Assembly (NCBI RefSeq): GCF_004346925.1
Contig: NZ_CP031167.1
Coordinates: forward strand, 3,740,001-3,804,000
Source: Stenotrophomonas sp. ASS1
Lineage (GTDB): Bacteria; Pseudomonadota; Gammaproteobacteria; Xanthomonadales; Xanthomonadaceae
Reading direction: 5' to 3'
Length of the DNA: 64,000 bases
Positions within the stretch are counted from its first letter, which is position 1. Each line of letters starts with the position of its first letter. A program made the position numbers and the translations under genes. This document shows, piece by piece, positions 9,955-18,314 of the stretch. The notes under the pieces are model-generated. The model did no database searches, had not been told where the DNA came from, and saw nothing but the letters and a program-made list of their open reading frames with translations.

Positions 9955-12597
9955 ATGTACTGGCTCAGCCGCCACCGGATGCTGTTGCTGACCATCGCGG
10001 TGATGGTCGGCGGCACCGTGCTGTGTGCGGTCGCCGCCGGCCACTACGCCTGGCGGCGCGCCCTCGGTGAGGAAAGCAGCCAGGTACAACGCCAGCTGCA
10101 GTTGTATGGCCAGGGCCTGCAGCAGCGCATCGACCGCTTCGGCACGCTGCCGCAGGTACTGGCACTGGATCCGGATCTGCTGCACGCCCTGCGTGTGCAG
10201 CCCTCGCCCACCGAACGGCAGCGGCTGAACCTCAAGCTGCAACGCGCCAATGAAGTCACCCGTGCCTCGACCCTGACCCTGGTCGGTCACGATGGCGTGG
10301 CGGTGGCGGCGAGCAACTGGGACCAGCCGACCACCAACGTCGGTGAGAACTACAGCTATCGTCCCTATTACCGCCAGGCGCTGGCCCAGGGCCGCGGCCG
10401 CTTCTACGGCATCGGCATGACCACCGGTGTGCCCGGCTACTACCTGTCGCAGGCCATCGAGGAAGACGGCAAGCGGCTCGGCGTGGTGGTGATCAAGGTC
10501 GAGCTGTCGGCACTGGAGCAGGAGTGGCTGAGCAGCCCTGACGTGGTGCTGGCCAGTGACGACCACGACGTGGTGTTCCTGGCCAACCGTGACAGCTGGC
10601 GCTACCGCCTGCTGCGACCGCTGGGCGCCGATGAGCGCCGCGAGATGCTGGACGCCCGCCAGTACGCCGATCGCACCCTGCAGCCACTGCGCGCACGTAC
10701 CGAGGATGTACTGGCCGATGGCGGCCGCATGGTGCGCCTGCTGGATCCGGCATTGCCGCAGCCGATGCTGTGGCAGAGCCTTGCGCTGCCGGCCGAAGAC
10801 TGGAACCTGCACCTGCTGCACGACGCCAGTGCCGCCACCGCCGCCGGCCGTGCGGCCGCGCTTACCGGAGGTGCTGCGTGGCTGGCGCTGGGCTTCCTGG
10901 TGCTGTTCGTGCAGCAGCGCCGGCGCCTGGCCAAGCATCGCCTGCGCAGCCGCCGCGAGCTGGAAACCCTGCTCAAGCAGCATGCACAGGAACTGCGCAC
11001 CGCACAGGATGGCCTGCTGCAGGCCGCCACCGATGCCGACAGCGGCCTAAGCCGCAGCCTTGAACACCTGCCGCAGGGCGTGGTGGTGATCGACCGGGAC
11101 CTGCGTCTGGTCGCATGGAATTCGCGCTACCTGGAACTGTTCCGTTTCCCGCTGGACCTGGTGCGCGTGGGGCGGCCCATCGAGGAACTGTTCCGCTTCA
11201 ACGCACGCCGTGGCCTGCTCGGTCCCGGCCCGGTCGACGAGGCCATCGAGCGTCGCCTCAACCACCTGCGCAGCGGCCGTCCGCACATGCGCGAAAGTGA
11301 GAAGGACGACGGTACGGTGCTGGAAATCCGCGGCAACCCGCTGCCCGACGGCGGCTTCGTCACCAGCTACGCCGACATCACCAGCTACAAGAATGCTGCA
11401 CGCGAACTGCGCTCGCTGGCCGATGCACTGGAACACCGCATCGCCGAACGTACCCACGACCTGGACGAAGCACGCCGCGAGGCCGAACAGGCCAACCGCT
11501 ACAAGACCCGCTTCGTCGCCTCGGCCGTGCACGACTTGCTGCAACCGCTCAACGCAGCACGCATGTTCGTCTCGGTGCTGCGCGGCAAGCTGAGCGATCC
11601 GGCGCAGCAGCAGACCAGCGATCACATCGACGCTGCATTGGCCGCGCAGGATGCGATCCTCAACAGCCTGCTGGATATCGCGCGGTTGGAATCGGGCAGC
11701 CTGCCGACCCGTGTGCAGGCGTTCCGGCTCGGGCCGCTGCTGCAGACACTGGCGCGCGAATTCGGCATCGCCGCGCAGTCACGTGGCCTGGTGGTGGACT
11801 GGGTCGATACCGATGCGGTGGTGGTCAGCGATGAAGCGCTGCTGCGCCGCATCCTGCAGAATTTCCTGTCCAACGCGCTGCGCTACAGCGAGCGCGGTCG
11901 CGTGCTTCTGGGCTGCCGTCGCCGCGAAGGCCTGCTGTGGATCGAGGTGCACGACCAGGGCCCCGGCATCCCCGATGCGTTGCAGGGCGAGATCTTCGAG
12001 GAATTCCGCCGCCTGCACGACGGCCAGCAGCGCGGTGCCGGCCTTGGCCTGGCCATCGTCGACCGCATCGGCCGCCTGCTCGGACATCCGATCCGGCTGC
12101 GCTCGCAGCTGGGCCAGGGCAGCGTGTTCGCCGTGGGCGTGCCGTTCGGCGACGCCAGCGCGATACCCGCCACCGCGCCCGCGCCGGTGCTCGCGCAGGA
12201 ACCGGCGGCGGACAACCCGCTGCGAGGGCGCCGGGTGTGGGTGATCGATGACGATCCGCACGTGTGCGCGGCCAGCCGCGCGCTGCTGGAGCGCTGGGGC
12301 TGCGAGGTGCTGCTGGCCGATGGCCCGCAGGCAGCGCTGCAGTTGGCCACGACGGCAACCGTGCCGGAGCTGGTGCTGCTGGATGTGCGCATGGGTGACC
12401 ACCACGGCCCGGTGCTGTACGAGACATTGGCAGAGCTGTGGCAGACCCGCCCGCCGGTGGTGCTGGTCACTGCAGAGCGCGATGCGGGATTGCGTGAGAT
12501 GGCTGCCGAGCGTGGCTGGGGAATGATGGCCAAGCCGGTGAAGCCGCCGGCGCTGCGGGCGCTGATGAGTCAGTTGTTGATCCGGCATCGCGGGTAG
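9955..12597 (+). CDS. DctB-like hybrid sensor histidine kinase (PAS, HisKA, HATPase, REC)
   Basis: Membrane sensor kinase of 880 residues. Two hydrophobic segments (about 9-26 and 300-318) enclose a periplasmic domain whose RIDRFGTLPQVLALDPDLL, YRPYYRQAL and MTTGVPGYYLSQA blocks match the dicarboxylate-binding sensor region of DctB. A PAS domain follows (about 370-470), then a HisKA box with the phospho-accepting His526 in VHDLLQPLNAARM, an ATPase with an NALRYSERG N-box and GLGLAIVDRIG, and a C-terminal receiver with Asp810 in LLDVRMGD. It lies 66 bases after the porin and probably controls dctA and the porin, perhaps through the LuxR-type regulator encoded convergently downstream. Family and domains are clear; the ligand is inferred from the DctB-like domain. 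Confidence 0.9.
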   Translation: MYWLSRHRMLLLTIAVMVGGTVLCAVAAGHYAWRRALGEESSQVQRQLQLYGQGLQQRIDRFGTLPQVLALDPDLLHALRVQPSPTERQRLNLKLQRANEVTRASTLTLVGHDGVAVAASNWDQPTTNVGENYSYRPYYRQALAQGRGRFYGIGMTTGVPGYYLSQAIEEDGKRLGVVVIKVELSALEQEWLSSPDVVLASDDHDVVFLANRDSWRYRLLRPLGADERREMLDARQYADRTLQPLRARTEDVLADGGRMVRLLDPALPQPMLWQSLALPAEDWNLHLLHDASAATAAGRAAALTGGAAWLALGFLVLFVQQRRRLAKHRLRSRRELETLLKQHAQELRTAQDGLLQAATDADSGLSRSLEHLPQGVVVIDRDLRLVAWNSRYLELFRFPLDLVRVGRPIEELFRFNARRGLLGPGPVDEAIERRLNHLRSGRPHMRESEKDDGTVLEIRGNPLPDGGFVTSYADITSYKNAARELRSLADALEHRIAERTHDLDEARREAEQANRYKTRFVASAVHDLLQPLNAARMFVSVLRGKLSDPAQQQTSDHIDAALAAQDAILNSLLDIARLESGSLPTRVQAFRLGPLLQTLAREFGIAAQSRGLVVDWVDTDAVVVSDEALLRRILQNFLSNALRYSERGRVLLGCRRREGLLWIEVHDQGPGIPDALQGEIFEEFRRLHDGQQRGAGLGLAIVDRIGRLLGHPIRLRSQLGQGSVFAVGVPFGDASAIPATAPAPVLAQEPAADNPLRGRRVWVIDDDPHVCAASRALLERWGCEVLLADGPQAALQLATTATVPELVLLDVRMGDHHGPVLYETLAELWQTRPPVVLVTAERDAGLREMAAERGWGMMAKPVKPPALRALMSQLLIRHRG

Positions 12598-12667
12598 TTT
12601 CCAGCCAACGGCGCAGCCCCTCGTGGGTGGTGCCTGGTTTGTCGTGGAAAGCAGAAGCCGTGGGTGG

Positions 12668-12770
12668 GCCGGTCGGGATGGGTTCGCGGGGGACGCCGTG
12701 AATCCGTCCCTGGAGGCTTGGCAGCCGCATCCATGCGGCTGACACCCCCGCGAACCCAACCCGACCGGCC
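12668..12770 (+). repeat. Structured intergenic element, copy A (outer stem, linker, inner hairpin)
   Basis: The outer arms 12668-12692 and about 12745-12769 pair at 24 of 25 positions (GCCGGTCGGGATGGGTTCGC on the left). The linker 12693-12719 begins ACGCCGTGAATCC. The inner hairpin CAGCCGCATCCATGCGGCTG is at 12722-12741. The same architecture recurs at 24233-24336 and 24475-24582 with different stems. It lies downstream of, and in the same direction as, the hybrid kinase gene. Confidence 0.8.
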
Positions 12771-12849
12771 TCTGACAGATTTCGGTGGCCTGCCACCCAC
12801 GGAGAAGAAAAAGAAGAACAAAAGCCGGTCGCGCGCTGCGCTTGCTCGT

Positions 12850-12917
12850 GTAGAGACGAGCCCATGCTCGGCTTCGCGGACCGACCGCAAAGCAGCCGAG
12901 CGTAGGCTCGGCTCTAC
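12850..12917. repeat. SMAG-type inverted pair
   Basis: GTAGAGACGAGCCCATGCTC at the left end and its inverted partner ending GGCTCGGCTCTAC at the right end form a dimeric GTAG palindrome. Confidence 0.75.
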
Positions 12918-12918
12918 A

Positions 12919-12950
12919 AAAGGCGGCCTGCCAGGCTGCCTTTGCTTTTG
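12919..12950 (+). terminator. Rho-independent terminator
   Basis: AAAGGCGGCCTG pairs with CAGGCTGCCTTT and is followed by GCTTTT. It is the strongest terminator between the two convergent genes. Confidence 0.65.
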
Positions 12951-13055
12951 ATGTTCTTTTCTCTTCCGTGGATGGATGCGCACGGAACCTGCCCGGCCTC
13001 ACCCATGAACTGCTCTACGTGTCCACCCACAAGGGGCTGCGCCGTTGGCTGGAAA

Positions 13056-13706
13056 CTACAACCCGATGCCCGCGTCGCCTTCCGGCTCCAGCGCCTTCAC
13101 CAGCACTGCCGCCTGCGTTCGGCTATGGCATTCGAGCTTCTTCAGGATCGCGGTGACATGCACCTTCACCGTGTTCTCGGCCAATCCCAGCGTATAGGCG
13201 ATCTGCTTGTTGAGCAGGCCATCGGCCAGGCACAGCAGCACGCGGAACTGCTGCGGGGTCAGCTGGGCCAGGCGGCTGGCCAGCAGTGCGTCGGCCTCGG
13301 AGCGTTCGGCGGCCATCGCCGGGAACCACAAGCCGCCATCAAGGACCGCCTGCACGGCCTCGCCAATGGTCTCGGCCGGGGCCGACTTCGGGATGAAACC
13401 GGCGGCACCGAACTGCTGGGCGCGGCGGATCACACGGGGGTGGTCGTTGGACGAGAGGATCACCACCGGAATGTCCGGATGCGAGCCGCGCACGTGCAGC
13501 AGCGCGGAGAAACCGTGCGCGCCGGGCATGGTCAGGTCGAGCAGCACCAGGTCCACGTCCGGGTGCGCGTCGAGGGCTTCGGCCAATGCCTCGGCGCTGG
13601 CGACCTCGCGCACCTGCGCCAGCGGCAGGCTCTGCCGCAATGACTGCACCACCGCCGAACGCAGCAGCGGGTGGTCATCGGCGATCAGGATGGTGTATTC
13701 GCTCAT
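13056..13706 (-). CDS. LuxR/NarL-family response regulator
   Basis: Cytosolic DNA-binding response regulator of 216 residues. The receiver domain has acidic pocket residues in LIADDHPLL, phospho-accepting Asp57 in LVLLDLTMPG, and the switch lysine in GFIPKSAP. A LuxR-type helix-turn-helix occupies about 150-205 (LTPQQFRVLLCLADGLLNKQ, then LAENTVKVHVTAIL). The receiver resembles the AgmR/ErdR/CrbR group that responds to hybrid kinases in carbon-source control, which fits the neighbouring kinase. The ATG at 13706 gives the normal MSEYTILIADDH N-terminus; longer upstream forms lack support. Confidence 0.9.
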   Translation of the reverse strand: MSEYTILIADDHPLLRSAVVQSLRQSLPLAQVREVASAEALAEALDAHPDVDLVLLDLTMPGAHGFSALLHVRGSHPDIPVVILSSNDHPRVIRRAQQFGAAGFIPKSAPAETIGEAVQAVLDGGLWFPAMAAERSEADALLASRLAQLTPQQFRVLLCLADGLLNKQIAYTLGLAENTVKVHVTAILKKLECHSRTQAAVLVKALEPEGDAGIGL

Positions 13707-13734
13707 GCCGCCATTGTACGGGCAGGCCGTCGCC

Positions 13735-14790
13735 TCAGCGCCCTGCCGGCTCCACGCTGCTGCGCCAGGCATCGAGGAACTGGCGGCGCTTGAGTGCATC
13801 CAGGTACACCAGCAGGCCCGGGCCCAGCTGGATCGGGCGGCGGCTGCGGCCGGGCGCATCGTCGCCACGTGCGCTGCCGGTGACGATCGGCATCAGCCGT
13901 GCCTCGCGTGACAGCACCTGCTGGCCACGCGGCGACAACAGGTAATCGAGGAAGCGCCGGGCTTCTTCCGGGTGTGGGCCGGTGCGTGGAATCACCGCGG
14001 TACGCAGTACCACCAGCGTGTAGTCCTCAGGCTCCACAATCGCCAGCGGAGCACCCGCGTCGATGCGCGCCTGCGCGTAAGAGCCGAGCACGTTGTAGAC
14101 CAGCGACAGCTGTCCGCTGGCCACCTTGTCCAGCAGCACGCCGGTGCGCTCCTCGCGCACCACATCGTTGTCGCCCAGCGCGCCCAGCAGCGCACCGGCG
14201 ATGCTGCCACGCTGCGCATCCTGCGTTGACAGCAGGTAGCCGACGCTGCTGCGTTCGATGTCATAGGTGCCGACCCTGCCGCGCAGCGGTGCGCCTTCGG
14301 CGCGCAACCGGTCCAGCAGTTGCCGGCGCGTGTGCGGCACCTTCGCCGACGGCAGTGCACGGGTGTTGTAGACCATCACCACCGGCTCGTAGCTGATGCC
14401 GAATGCCTCGTTGCGCCACTGCGCCCAGGCCGGCAGCGCGGCGGTCTGAGCGGAGCGGTGCGGCAGTGCATGACCATCGTTGACCAGCTTGGTCTGCAGG
14501 TCCATGCCACTGGAGATCAGCAGGTCCGGCGATGCCGGTCCGCCGCGGTCGTGCAGGTACCGCGCGTACAGGTCCTGGGTGATGATGTCCTCGTACACCA
14601 CTTCGGTGCCCGGGTGCAGCCGCTGGTAGTCGGCGATGACCACCGCGAACACTTCGATGTCGGTGGTGCCGTGGATGCGCAGCTGCGCCGTGGTCTTTGC
14701 CTGTGCGGGAAAACGGCGCACATCGCCTGGCGCAGCCAGCACCGGCAGGGCCAGCAGCAAGGCAACGGCAGCAGTGAACAGGCGGATCAT
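13735..14790 (-). CDS. Periplasmic ABC-type substrate-binding protein, orphan, in a two-component operon
   Basis: The 351 residues begin with a signal peptide (MIRLFTAAVALLLALPVLAA). The body follows the type-2 periplasmic binding fold used for iron or small anions (HGTTDIEVFAVVIADYQ, SPDLLISSGMD, PVVMVYNTRAL). The gene overlaps the sensor kinase upstream by four bases (ATGA), and no ABC permease or ATPase lies nearby. It may therefore serve the kinase as a ligand-presenting protein rather than a transporter; that is inference. It is the last gene of the operon regulator-kinase-binding protein. Confidence 0.85.
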   Translation of the reverse strand: MIRLFTAAVALLLALPVLAAPGDVRRFPAQAKTTAQLRIHGTTDIEVFAVVIADYQRLHPGTEVVYEDIITQDLYARYLHDRGGPASPDLLISSGMDLQTKLVNDGHALPHRSAQTAALPAWAQWRNEAFGISYEPVVMVYNTRALPSAKVPHTRRQLLDRLRAEGAPLRGRVGTYDIERSSVGYLLSTQDAQRGSIAGALLGALGDNDVVREERTGVLLDKVASGQLSLVYNVLGSYAQARIDAGAPLAIVEPEDYTLVVLRTAVIPRTGPHPEEARRFLDYLLSPRGQQVLSREARLMPIVTGSARGDDAPGRSRRPIQLGPGLLVYLDALKRRQFLDAWRSSVEPAGR

Positions 14791-16196
14791 GGACTGCTCC
14801 GGGGCAGGCGGATGGTGGCGATCAGCCCGCCCTGAGGACGATTGCTGAGGTCGATGCGGCCACCGTGGCTGTCGACCACACGCTTGACGATGGCCAGGCC
14901 AAGCCCGGCGCCGCCGGACGGCGCGCCTTCGCCACGGGCGAAGCGCTCGAACACGCGTTCGGCATCGGCGGCGGCAATGCCGGCACCGTGGTCGGCGATG
15001 GTCAGCACGGCCTGCCCGCCTTCCACGGTCAATGCGATCTGCAACGGCCCATCACCACCGTACTTCAACGCGTTGTCGACCAGGTTCTTGATCGCCTCGC
15101 GCAGCAGCAGCGCATCGCCATGCACCTGTACCGGCTCGGCAGTCATCGCCAGCTGCACGCGCGGCGCCGGGCCGGCCTGCGGCAGCGCTTCATGCAGGGC
15201 CTGGTGCACGGTCTCGGCCAGATCCACTGCAGCAAAGCGCTGCAGATGCGAACGATGGATCACGCTGGCATCGCTGAGCAACTGATTCAACAACCGGCTC
15301 ATGTGGGTGGCGTTGCGCTCGATCGCCTGCAGGCTGCGCCGCATGTCTTCGGGATCGTCGTCATCCAGCGCCAGCTGTGCCTGCGCACGCAATGCCGCCA
15401 ACGGCGTGCGCATCTGGTGCGCGGCCTCGGCCATGAACGCACGCAAGGTCTCGTTGCTGCTGGACAGGCGTTCCATGAAGCGGTTCAACGCCGCCACCAT
15501 CTGGTCCATCTCGCGCGGTACACGGGCATCCAGCGGCTTCAGGTCAGAGGGCTCGCGGCGTGACAGCTCGCGTTCCACCCGCACCAATGGCCGGAATGCG
15601 CGATGCACGCCAAAGGCCACCAGCGCCAGCAGCAGGCCGGACAGCACACCGATCGCCAGCAGTGCGCGGTTGACCATGTCCTGCGCGACCGCTTCACGCG
15701 CACGCCGGGTCTGGCCGACCTGCACCTGTACTTCGCCCTGCGCCGAGGCGGCGGCGAAACTGCGGCCGACCACCACGAAGCGCACGGTCTCGCCACTGTA
15801 CGCCGCATCAAACAGCTGCGGTTGCGTGCCGGGCCGGCGCGGCGGCGCCGGCAGGTCGCCATAGCCGGTGATCAGGTTGCCACGGCTGTCGGCGACCCGA
15901 TAGAACACGCGGTCTTCCGGGGCCATCGCCAGCAGGTCCAGCGCCGCATAGGGCAGATCGACCTGCCATTGGCCATCGACCAGGGCCACCGAATCGGCAA
16001 TGGACAACGCCGAGGACACCAACAGGTGATCGTAGGAACGGTTGGCGGCGCGCTGGCCATAGCCGCGCGCGGCAAACAGCAGAGCCACCGCGAACACCGC
16101 CAGCAACGCGCCGAGGTAGAGCAGCAGCGTGCGCCGCAGCGAGCCCGGTGCGGCGTTCGCGGTACGCGCGTCAGCCATCGGCGTCGGCGCTGTCAT
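14787..16196 (-). CDS. tctE: TctE-like sensor histidine kinase
   Basis: Inner-membrane sensor kinase of 469 residues. Transmembrane helices lie at about 24-43 and 178-198 with a periplasmic region between that resembles the TctE N-terminal sensor. A HAMP-like linker leads to His260 in AEAAHQMRTPLAALRAQ. The ATPase shows the N-box NLVDNALKYGG and GLGLAIVKRVVDSHGG. TctE-type kinases control tricarboxylate uptake, and the neighbouring porin and citrate transporter agree. The ATG at 16196 was chosen because GGAAG precedes it at good distance; it overlaps the regulator gene by 26 bases. A start at 16178 is the alternative. Confidence 0.88.
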   Translation of the reverse strand: MTAPTPMADARTANAAPGSLRRTLLLYLGALLAVFAVALLFAARGYGQRAANRSYDHLLVSSALSIADSVALVDGQWQVDLPYAALDLLAMAPEDRVFYRVADSRGNLITGYGDLPAPPRRPGTQPQLFDAAYSGETVRFVVVGRSFAAASAQGEVQVQVGQTRRAREAVAQDMVNRALLAIGVLSGLLLALVAFGVHRAFRPLVRVERELSRREPSDLKPLDARVPREMDQMVAALNRFMERLSSSNETLRAFMAEAAHQMRTPLAALRAQAQLALDDDDPEDMRRSLQAIERNATHMSRLLNQLLSDASVIHRSHLQRFAAVDLAETVHQALHEALPQAGPAPRVQLAMTAEPVQVHGDALLLREAIKNLVDNALKYGGDGPLQIALTVEGGQAVLTIADHGAGIAAADAERVFERFARGEGAPSGGAGLGLAIVKRVVDSHGGRIDLSNRPQGGLIATIRLPRSSP

Positions 16197-16866
16197 CACT
16201 GGCTTCCAGCAGATAGCCAACGCCGCGCACCGTGGTGATGCGCAGCGGTGCACCTGCCAGCTTCTTTCTCAGGCGCCCCACATACAGCTCGATGGCATTC
16301 GGGCCGGCTTCATCGTCGAAGCCGAACAGGCCATTGCCTATCTCATCCTTGCCGACCACCTGGCCGAGGCGGCCGACCAGAATCTCCAGCAGCCGGTACT
16401 CGCGGTTCGGCAGTTCGATCGGTTCGCCGTCGAGGCTGACCCGGTGCGCGGCATTGTCGAACTGGAAGCCACCGATCTGCACCACTTCGCTGGCCTGGCC
16501 GCGCGCGCGTCGCAGCAGCACGCGGCAGCGCGCTTCGAACTCGCGGAAATCGAACGGCTTGCCCAGGTAATCGTCGGCGCCGACGTCCAGCGCCTGCACA
16601 CGGTCTTCGATGCCGTCGCGCGCGGTCAGCATCAGCACCGGTGTGCTGTCGCCGCGCTCGCGCATGCCGGCCAGCACGCGCAGGCCATCGAGCTTGGGCA
16701 GGCCGATATCCAGAACCACCAGGTCGAAGCTCTGGTAGCGCAGCACGCTGGCGGCCGCCAGGCCATCGGCCTGCCAGTCCACGGCGTGCCCACTGCGGCG
16801 CATGCGGCGGATGATCGCATCGGCCAGATCCGGGTTGTCTTCGACCAGCAGCAGGCGCATGGGCAC
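16171..16866 (-). CDS. tctD: TctD-like OmpR/PhoB-family response regulator
   Basis: This encodes 231 residues. The receiver has LLLVEDNPDLAD and phospho-accepting Asp53 in LVVLDIGLPKLDG; the switch lysine is in LGKPFDFREFEARCRVLLRR. A winged-helix DNA-binding domain follows (PNREYRLLEILVGRLGQVV and NAIELYVGRLRKKL). It is the partner of the TctE-like kinase downstream, with overlapping reading frames. It is divergent from the porin at 17067 and probably activates the porin/citMHS genes in response to citrate or related acids, by analogy with TctD systems. Confidence 0.92.
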   Translation of the reverse strand: MPMRLLLVEDNPDLADAIIRRMRRSGHAVDWQADGLAAASVLRYQSFDLVVLDIGLPKLDGLRVLAGMRERGDSTPVLMLTARDGIEDRVQALDVGADDYLGKPFDFREFEARCRVLLRRARGQASEVVQIGGFQFDNAAHRVSLDGEPIELPNREYRLLEILVGRLGQVVGKDEIGNGLFGFDDEAGPNAIELYVGRLRKKLAGAPLRITTVRGVGYLLEASDDSADADG

Positions 16867-17066
16867 GGGGGTGGGAGGGGAAACGAATGCTACCGCATGC
16901 CGCCGCCGCGCTTGCCGGGCGTGGCCCAGTGAGCGCAGTGGCCGGTTTTACGCTGCACCGCACAATCCGTTGACAGGACGATGACAGCTACGGCGACCCA
17001 GACTGCGGCCGCGCACCGTCCGGTGCCCACGATTGCCGCGCGCCTGGCGCGCACCTGGGAGGGTTT

Positions 17067-18242
17067 GTGGAATTCACGTTTGCCTGGCGGCGCCCTGCCG
17101 CCATGATGGCGCTGGCTGCCCTGTCGGCGCCGGCCTTTGCCGCCGAAGACGATCGTCCGGTCACGGCCTCGCTCGGAGGCCGCCTGCACCTGGACTTCGC
17201 CACCTTCGACAACGACAACCGCGGTACGCCGAACAAGGATGACACCGAGATCCGCCGTGCCTGGGTCGATGTGTCCGGCAAGTTCTTCGTGGTCGACTAC
17301 AAGCTGGAAGCCGATTTCTCCGGCGACCGCGTCGAGGCCAAGGACGTGTACCTGGCACGCAGCTTCGGCAAGGCCGGCAAGCTCACCGTGGGCCAGTTCA
17401 AGCAGTACTTCTCGCTGGATGACCGCACCAGCTCCAACTACGGCAGCTTCCTGGAGCGCGGCAACGCCGGCACCACGCTGGCGCCGCTGTATCGCCTGGG
17501 CGCATCGTGGCAGGCCAACCCCGGCGACTTCACCTGGGCGGCCAGCCTCTACAGCCTGGAGAGCATCGACGCCTGGCAGGTGAAGGGCCGCGCCGCCGGT
17601 GGCCGCGTCACTTGGGCCCCCTCGCCCAGCGATGGCGACGTGCTGCACCTGGGCCTGTCGCTGGCCCGCGAGGCCTATGACAACCCGGGCGCCAACGGCG
17701 TGCCCGGCCTGCGCATCCGCCCGCGCCCGGCCGGCCACCTGTCCGACGAGAGCCGCCTGACCCTGGTCGACTTCTCCGCTGGCCGCGATACCGACGTCAA
17801 CAAGTGGTCGCTGGAATACGCGCAGGTGCGCGGCCCGCTGTCGTGGCAGGGCGAGTTCAGTGGTGCCACCTTCGATGACGGCGCGCAGCGCGGTGACGTG
17901 ATGGCCGCCTACGGCATGCTCAGCTGGTTCGTCACCGGCGAAAGCCGCGCCTACGACCGCAAGACCGGCCGCTTCGCGCGGGTGAAGGACATCCGCCACA
18001 AGGCCGGTGCCTTCGAAGTGGCACTGCGCTACGACCAGATGTGGGGCGCACAGCACCTCGACGGTGCAGCCGACCTGCGCCGCGGCAGCACCGAAGCGTG
18101 GACGCTGGGTGGCAACTGGTACCTGCGCGACAACCTGCGCTTCATGCTCAACGTGATCGAAAGCCGCAACCGCGACCGCCTCGCCGGGATCACGGTGGAC
18201 CGCACGCGTGCGGTCACCGGCCGCCTGCAGTACGACTTCTAG
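17067..18242 (+). CDS. OprO/OprP-type porin of the tricarboxylate cluster
   Basis: The 391 residues start at a GTG preceded by GGGAGG (17058-17063), which decides the start. The signal peptide ends near SAPAFAAEDD. The mature porin shows the RRAWVDVSGKFFVVDYKLEAD and VGQFKQYFSLDD blocks of the OprO/P family and ends in a beta-strand with terminal phenylalanine (RLQYDF). It is divergent from the TctD-like regulator and 72 bases ahead of the citrate transporter gene, so it is likely the outer-membrane entry route for citrate or other tricarboxylates, as described for similar porin-Tct pairs. Confidence 0.88.
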   Translation: MEFTFAWRRPAAMMALAALSAPAFAAEDDRPVTASLGGRLHLDFATFDNDNRGTPNKDDTEIRRAWVDVSGKFFVVDYKLEADFSGDRVEAKDVYLARSFGKAGKLTVGQFKQYFSLDDRTSSNYGSFLERGNAGTTLAPLYRLGASWQANPGDFTWAASLYSLESIDAWQVKGRAAGGRVTWAPSPSDGDVLHLGLSLAREAYDNPGANGVPGLRIRPRPAGHLSDESRLTLVDFSAGRDTDVNKWSLEYAQVRGPLSWQGEFSGATFDDGAQRGDVMAAYGMLSWFVTGESRAYDRKTGRFARVKDIRHKAGAFEVALRYDQMWGAQHLDGAADLRRGSTEAWTLGGNWYLRDNLRFMLNVIESRNRDRLAGITVDRTRAVTGRLQYDF

Positions 18243-18314
18243 ACCTGATATTCCGGGCATGCCGCCCGGGCCCCTTCCACTCCCCCACGTCCTGTTTTCG
18301 CAAGGAGTCCGCAG

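Larger units (their letters stand above)
12595..13058. repeat. 36-bp inverted repeat spanning both stop codons of convergent genes
   Basis: The arms are 12595-12630 and 13023-13058, identical at 35 of 36 positions when one is reverse complemented (C/T difference near the inner end). Each arm begins exactly with the TAG stop codon of its gene (TAGTTTCCAGCCAACGGCGC). The 392-base interior has no gene and carries the element at 12668-12770, a SMAG pair and a terminator. Confidence 0.9.
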
